Source: Oryzias latipes (Eukaryota; Chordata; Actinopteri; Beloniformes; Adrianichthyidae). From it: DNA of 64,000 nucleotides. Position 1 is the stretch's first letter; the number at the start of each line of letters is the position of its first letter. The translations under genes were made by a program, and so were the position numbers. Of the stretch, positions 61,501 to 64,000 are shown in pieces. The stretch is from assembly GCF_002234675.1 (NCBI RefSeq), contig NC_019866.2, positions 11,561,261 to 11,625,260 of the forward strand, given 5' to 3'. Below the pieces are notes generated by a model, which was not told where the DNA came from, searched no databases, and worked only from the letters and a program-made list of their open reading frames with translations.

Positions 61501-62444
61501 TTGTGGTATTAATGTGTATTTATTTTCTGTCTACAGACATGTAAGTGCACGTAATGGCCTGACACCACATTCAACTTTCATGTATTAAAAAAATCTATGT
61601 GAATAAAGTTTTAAGAAAAAAACATTTAGAAGTCTTGCTTGGTCGCGTTATCATAGCTCTCTTTAGTCAAAAATAATATCCATAACGTTGCAGGAACGTG
61701 TCACCATTTCAGCCCTTGTACCATATATTGCTCACTTTGTAGCCACAAACACAAAGGTAGTTGATATTGATGTAAAGTAAGTTTAAGAACGCTAGCTACT
61801 TCCGTAGCCTTTCCTTACAACGCCACGTCAAAAGTCAGACCAAAAAAGTCGAGCACCGAATCGCAAGTTAACGCAGGAAAAAAATACGATGGTTTTGGGA
61901 AACCAGCGGAACCGTAATGTTTAAATTATAAAATTGTAAATTATAACTAAAACATAAACAGCGAGTTAAATTTAAACAAACTCAAACGTTTTAACTTGAT
62001 AGTTTGCTAAACTAAACAGGAAACCACAACCATGCATCAGTCGTCTGCTTCCCATCAACACTGACCTACCTAGCTAGTTAAATCGTTTGTAAAGTAATTT
62101 CAGTTTAACGTCTAAATTAGATTTAGCTGACAAAACTGTAACTATATAAATAATCAAACCTATAAATTTGTAACTGAAAGTAACTTAATGCGTTGTTACT
62201 TCAAAGCATTAGCTTGTTGGCCCAAATGAATGAGTAGGTTTTTGTTAGCATATATATGAAGTTAGCATTATAGACTAATCGCGAGCATATTTTAAAGTAA
62301 CTAATGATCAGGAAACTTACTACAGCATATATCATTAAACAACAAAAGCTCACCTGCACACGATCTGGTTTTCCATATTTTGAGTAGCAGGATGATGATA
62401 GCAGCCAAATGAGATAGATCTCCTGTCAGTCTGAAAATGTTCAT
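58524..62444 (-). CDS. kdelr2: KDEL endoplasmic-reticulum retention receptor 2, five exons, 212 aa
   Basis: This seven-helix Golgi/ER receptor binds escaped ER chaperones by their C-terminal KDEL/HDEL at low pH and returns them in COPI vesicles. Minus-strand exons are 62354-62444, 60173-60273, 59931-60089, 59594-59846 and 58524-58558. All introns are GT/AG and the total is 639 nt, exactly the vertebrate length. It begins [15 protein letters not shown]. Residues known to contact the signal are in place (Arg5, His12, Arg47, Asp50 in FTTRYLD). The long block around [19 protein letters not shown] is unchanged from mammals. The tiny last exon encodes the tail [11 protein letters not shown] with the Lys pair (206-207) and Ser209 linked to COPI retrieval. 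NIFRLTGD and WKTRSCAG match KDELR2, not KDELR3. Whether it is the a or b teleost duplicate is undetermined. Confidence 0.96.
59045..59367 (-). mobile_element. tRNA-derived SINE in the last kdelr2 intron
   Basis: Read on the minus strand, the element starts with TGGTTAGCGCT (A-box-like) and then GGTTCAAGTCCCGG (B-box-like). These are the two internal RNA polymerase III promoter boxes of a tRNA-derived SINE. A body with TGTGTGGAGTTTGTACGGGG and GGATAGGCTCCGGC follows, with a tail of GAATGAATG-type repeats. It lies in the same orientation as kdelr2, in intron 4. The family name is not certain to me. Confidence 0.75.
61402..61414 (+). repeat. poly-G tract (13 G)
   Basis: This is a run of 13 G in the first kdelr2 intron, followed by a G/T-rich stretch. 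Confidence 0.85.
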
Positions 62445-62650
62445 TGTTGCAGGATGACCGGAAGTTAAAGTCTCTCTGTTTTTTACTGTGAAATGCTCTG
62501 AAATGACTCCACAGAAATCTCTCCCGGTAGGTTTCGGGTTCACAGATCTGCGGGACCCGCTGGGTTGAAAATATGGCGAGGGTGCAGGTCGACGTGGAAG
62601 GAGGCGGGGCAAAGCCCACATGGGATGATCTGATTGGATGGAAATTTGAA
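62445..62650 (-). promoter_or_regulatory. kdelr2 promoter and 5' leader
   Basis: This is a CpG-rich patch directly upstream of the kdelr2 start in otherwise A/T-rich DNA. It contains an ETS-type site CCGGAAGT (62458-62465) and a GGAGGCGGGGC GC-box at about 62600-62610, with no TATA box. This is the usual make-up of a housekeeping promoter. Confidence 0.55.
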
Positions 62651-64000
62651 CGACAGTGGGTTGGAATCTGCCTTTAGAAACTTATATTCCAATGTATGTC
62701 AATGGATGGAGACAAAGCCCCTTCTTTGAAGAAAAAAAATTAAAAATGTCTTAAAATGTTCCTAATATTTTGGACATATAACTTTGCCAAGTTACACTTA
62801 ATTCTGTAACTTTGTGTTAACATTTTACACCCAGAAATAGTTTTACTAAACATTACTTCTTGGCTTTTAGTACTTTAAAAACATCCCTAACCTGCTTCAT
62901 TGAGCTATTATTCTTTAAAAATATTTTGACATTAGAATTGTGCAATTTGTTCTAACAAGTAGTCTTTTTGTATTTAAATTGTAATGAATACCTTTGAATA
63001 ATATTTACATTTTTGAGACAAAATCTAATCATTTGGAGTTTTTTGACATAAACAATCACATTTAATTCTTTTTTAAATATGCCTTTCTTGTGTTTTTGTG
63101 AACTAAAAACAAATGACAACATAGTTTAAATGGCTGCTCTGTTAGTAAAGGCCATTGATTCAAAACATCACAAACATTTGACTATTAAATGGTTTCACTT
63201 TTTTTCTCACTAACTGGATGACACATCTTTAACTTTCATTCAACTGTAATGTTTTCCAAGTACAAGTGCAGGAACTGGTTATAGCAGTGAAACAACTTAG
63301 CATTACTGCCAACTAACTTAGCAGATGCATAATTCTCTGTACTAAAGTGTGACATCTATAATTACAGAATTCTAAAAGTTTACCACCTTAAAAAAATAAG
63401 CCCACATCTCTAGTGTATCTATTCTGGGCTGAAAAGTAATTAACATAACTAACTAATGACATCGAACCCGAACTTAAATGTTTTTTTTTAATATAGTATG
63501 GAACCAACTAACTCACAATTAATAATCTTCCTTTTCCTTTTATTAGGTAAATACATGTTTTGTTTGGCTCAGGTCTAAAATTAATTTAAAAAAAGTGCTA
63601 GGTCACAGTGCAAACTAGTGACCAACAAATTTAAAAGGAATCATACATGTAAAAAAAAAAATCACACAAGTAACACACAAGTAAATCTTCAGTCAGAATA
63701 GTTTGAGTAAAAATTGAATGTGATCAAATAATTTGGTCTTTCAAGTTTATATATTTTTAATGTAATCATTTTGTGACTGTGGGTAAAAACGGCAGAGGAA
63801 TGAAGTTTTAATGCCGATTTCAAATGTCTCCTAAAGCTGAAGCATGAAGCTGTCAATGAGTATTTAAATCATCACAAAAAAGTATAGATATATTAATAAA
63901 AAACATATTTTTGTTAATATTGTTCTTTTAATTGGAAGTTACACTGCTTAAATTTGATTGTCACTTCACACAGAAAATAATGTTAGGCTTTGCTCGTCTT
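62651..64000. other. A/T-rich right edge, no feature seen
   Basis: I see no reading frame of note, RNA gene or recognisable element. The next gene must lie beyond the window. Confidence 0.5.

Noticed and set aside
1-64000. CRISPR arrays, tRNA genes, operons or phage genes
   Set aside because: No evenly spaced repeats, no tRNA cloverleaf outside the SINE, and all recognised host genes are spliced vertebrate genes.

Overview
This window is AT-rich, intron-bearing vertebrate DNA from a ray-finned fish, most likely a percomorph teleost of the medaka/cichlid type. The evidence is the set of spliced vertebrate genes (a protein Z homologue, GPR139, LDAF1/promethin and KDEL receptor 2) and the transposon load: Rex1, RTE-clade LINEs, a tRNA-derived SINE and small inverted-repeat DNA elements. 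The species cannot be fixed from the sequence. There is no bacterial or viral gene content.

Layout: 1-12.1 kb is mostly non-coding, with a GC-richer patch at about 3.2-3.95 kb that may be the promoter and first exon of a gene running off the left edge, and an RTE relic near 5.6 kb. From 12.4 to 15.0 kb (minus strand) lies an eight-exon protein Z gene (proz). From 15.8 to 25.5 kb are microsatellites, a TTAA-flanked inverted-repeat element, and old RTE and Rex1 fragments. gpr139 (plus strand) has exon 1 at 25.64 kb and exon 2 at 33.72-34.71 kb. Its 7.9 kb intron holds an RTE relic and an inverted-repeat element that ends 58 bp before exon 2. From 35.6 to 44.3 kb no gene is seen, only another copy of that element at 39.0-39.5 kb. 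An RTE-clade retrotransposon with an uninterrupted 997-codon reading frame sits at 44,384-47,514 between perfect 15-bp target-site duplications. A second TTAA-flanked element follows at 48.0 kb. ldaf1 (plus, four coding exons) lies at 54.5-55.2 kb and kdelr2 (minus, five exons) at 58.5-62.4 kb, with a SINE in its last intron. The last 1.4 kb shows nothing recognisable.

The four genes do not form one pathway: proz is a secreted plasma co-factor, gpr139 a neuronal G-protein-coupled receptor, ldaf1 a lipid-droplet biogenesis protein of the ER, and kdelr2 the retrieval receptor for ER chaperones. gpr139 and ldaf1 lie about 1 Mb apart in the same human chromosome band region (16p12), so that pairing may be ancestral synteny.

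I found no clearly new biological system. The points most worth checking are: the protein Z gene has an intact carboxylation propeptide but a Gla domain that lacks its N-terminal membrane-binding loop; the RTE copy looks young and intact; and two small inverted-repeat element families recur in the window, sitting close to splice sites in two genes.
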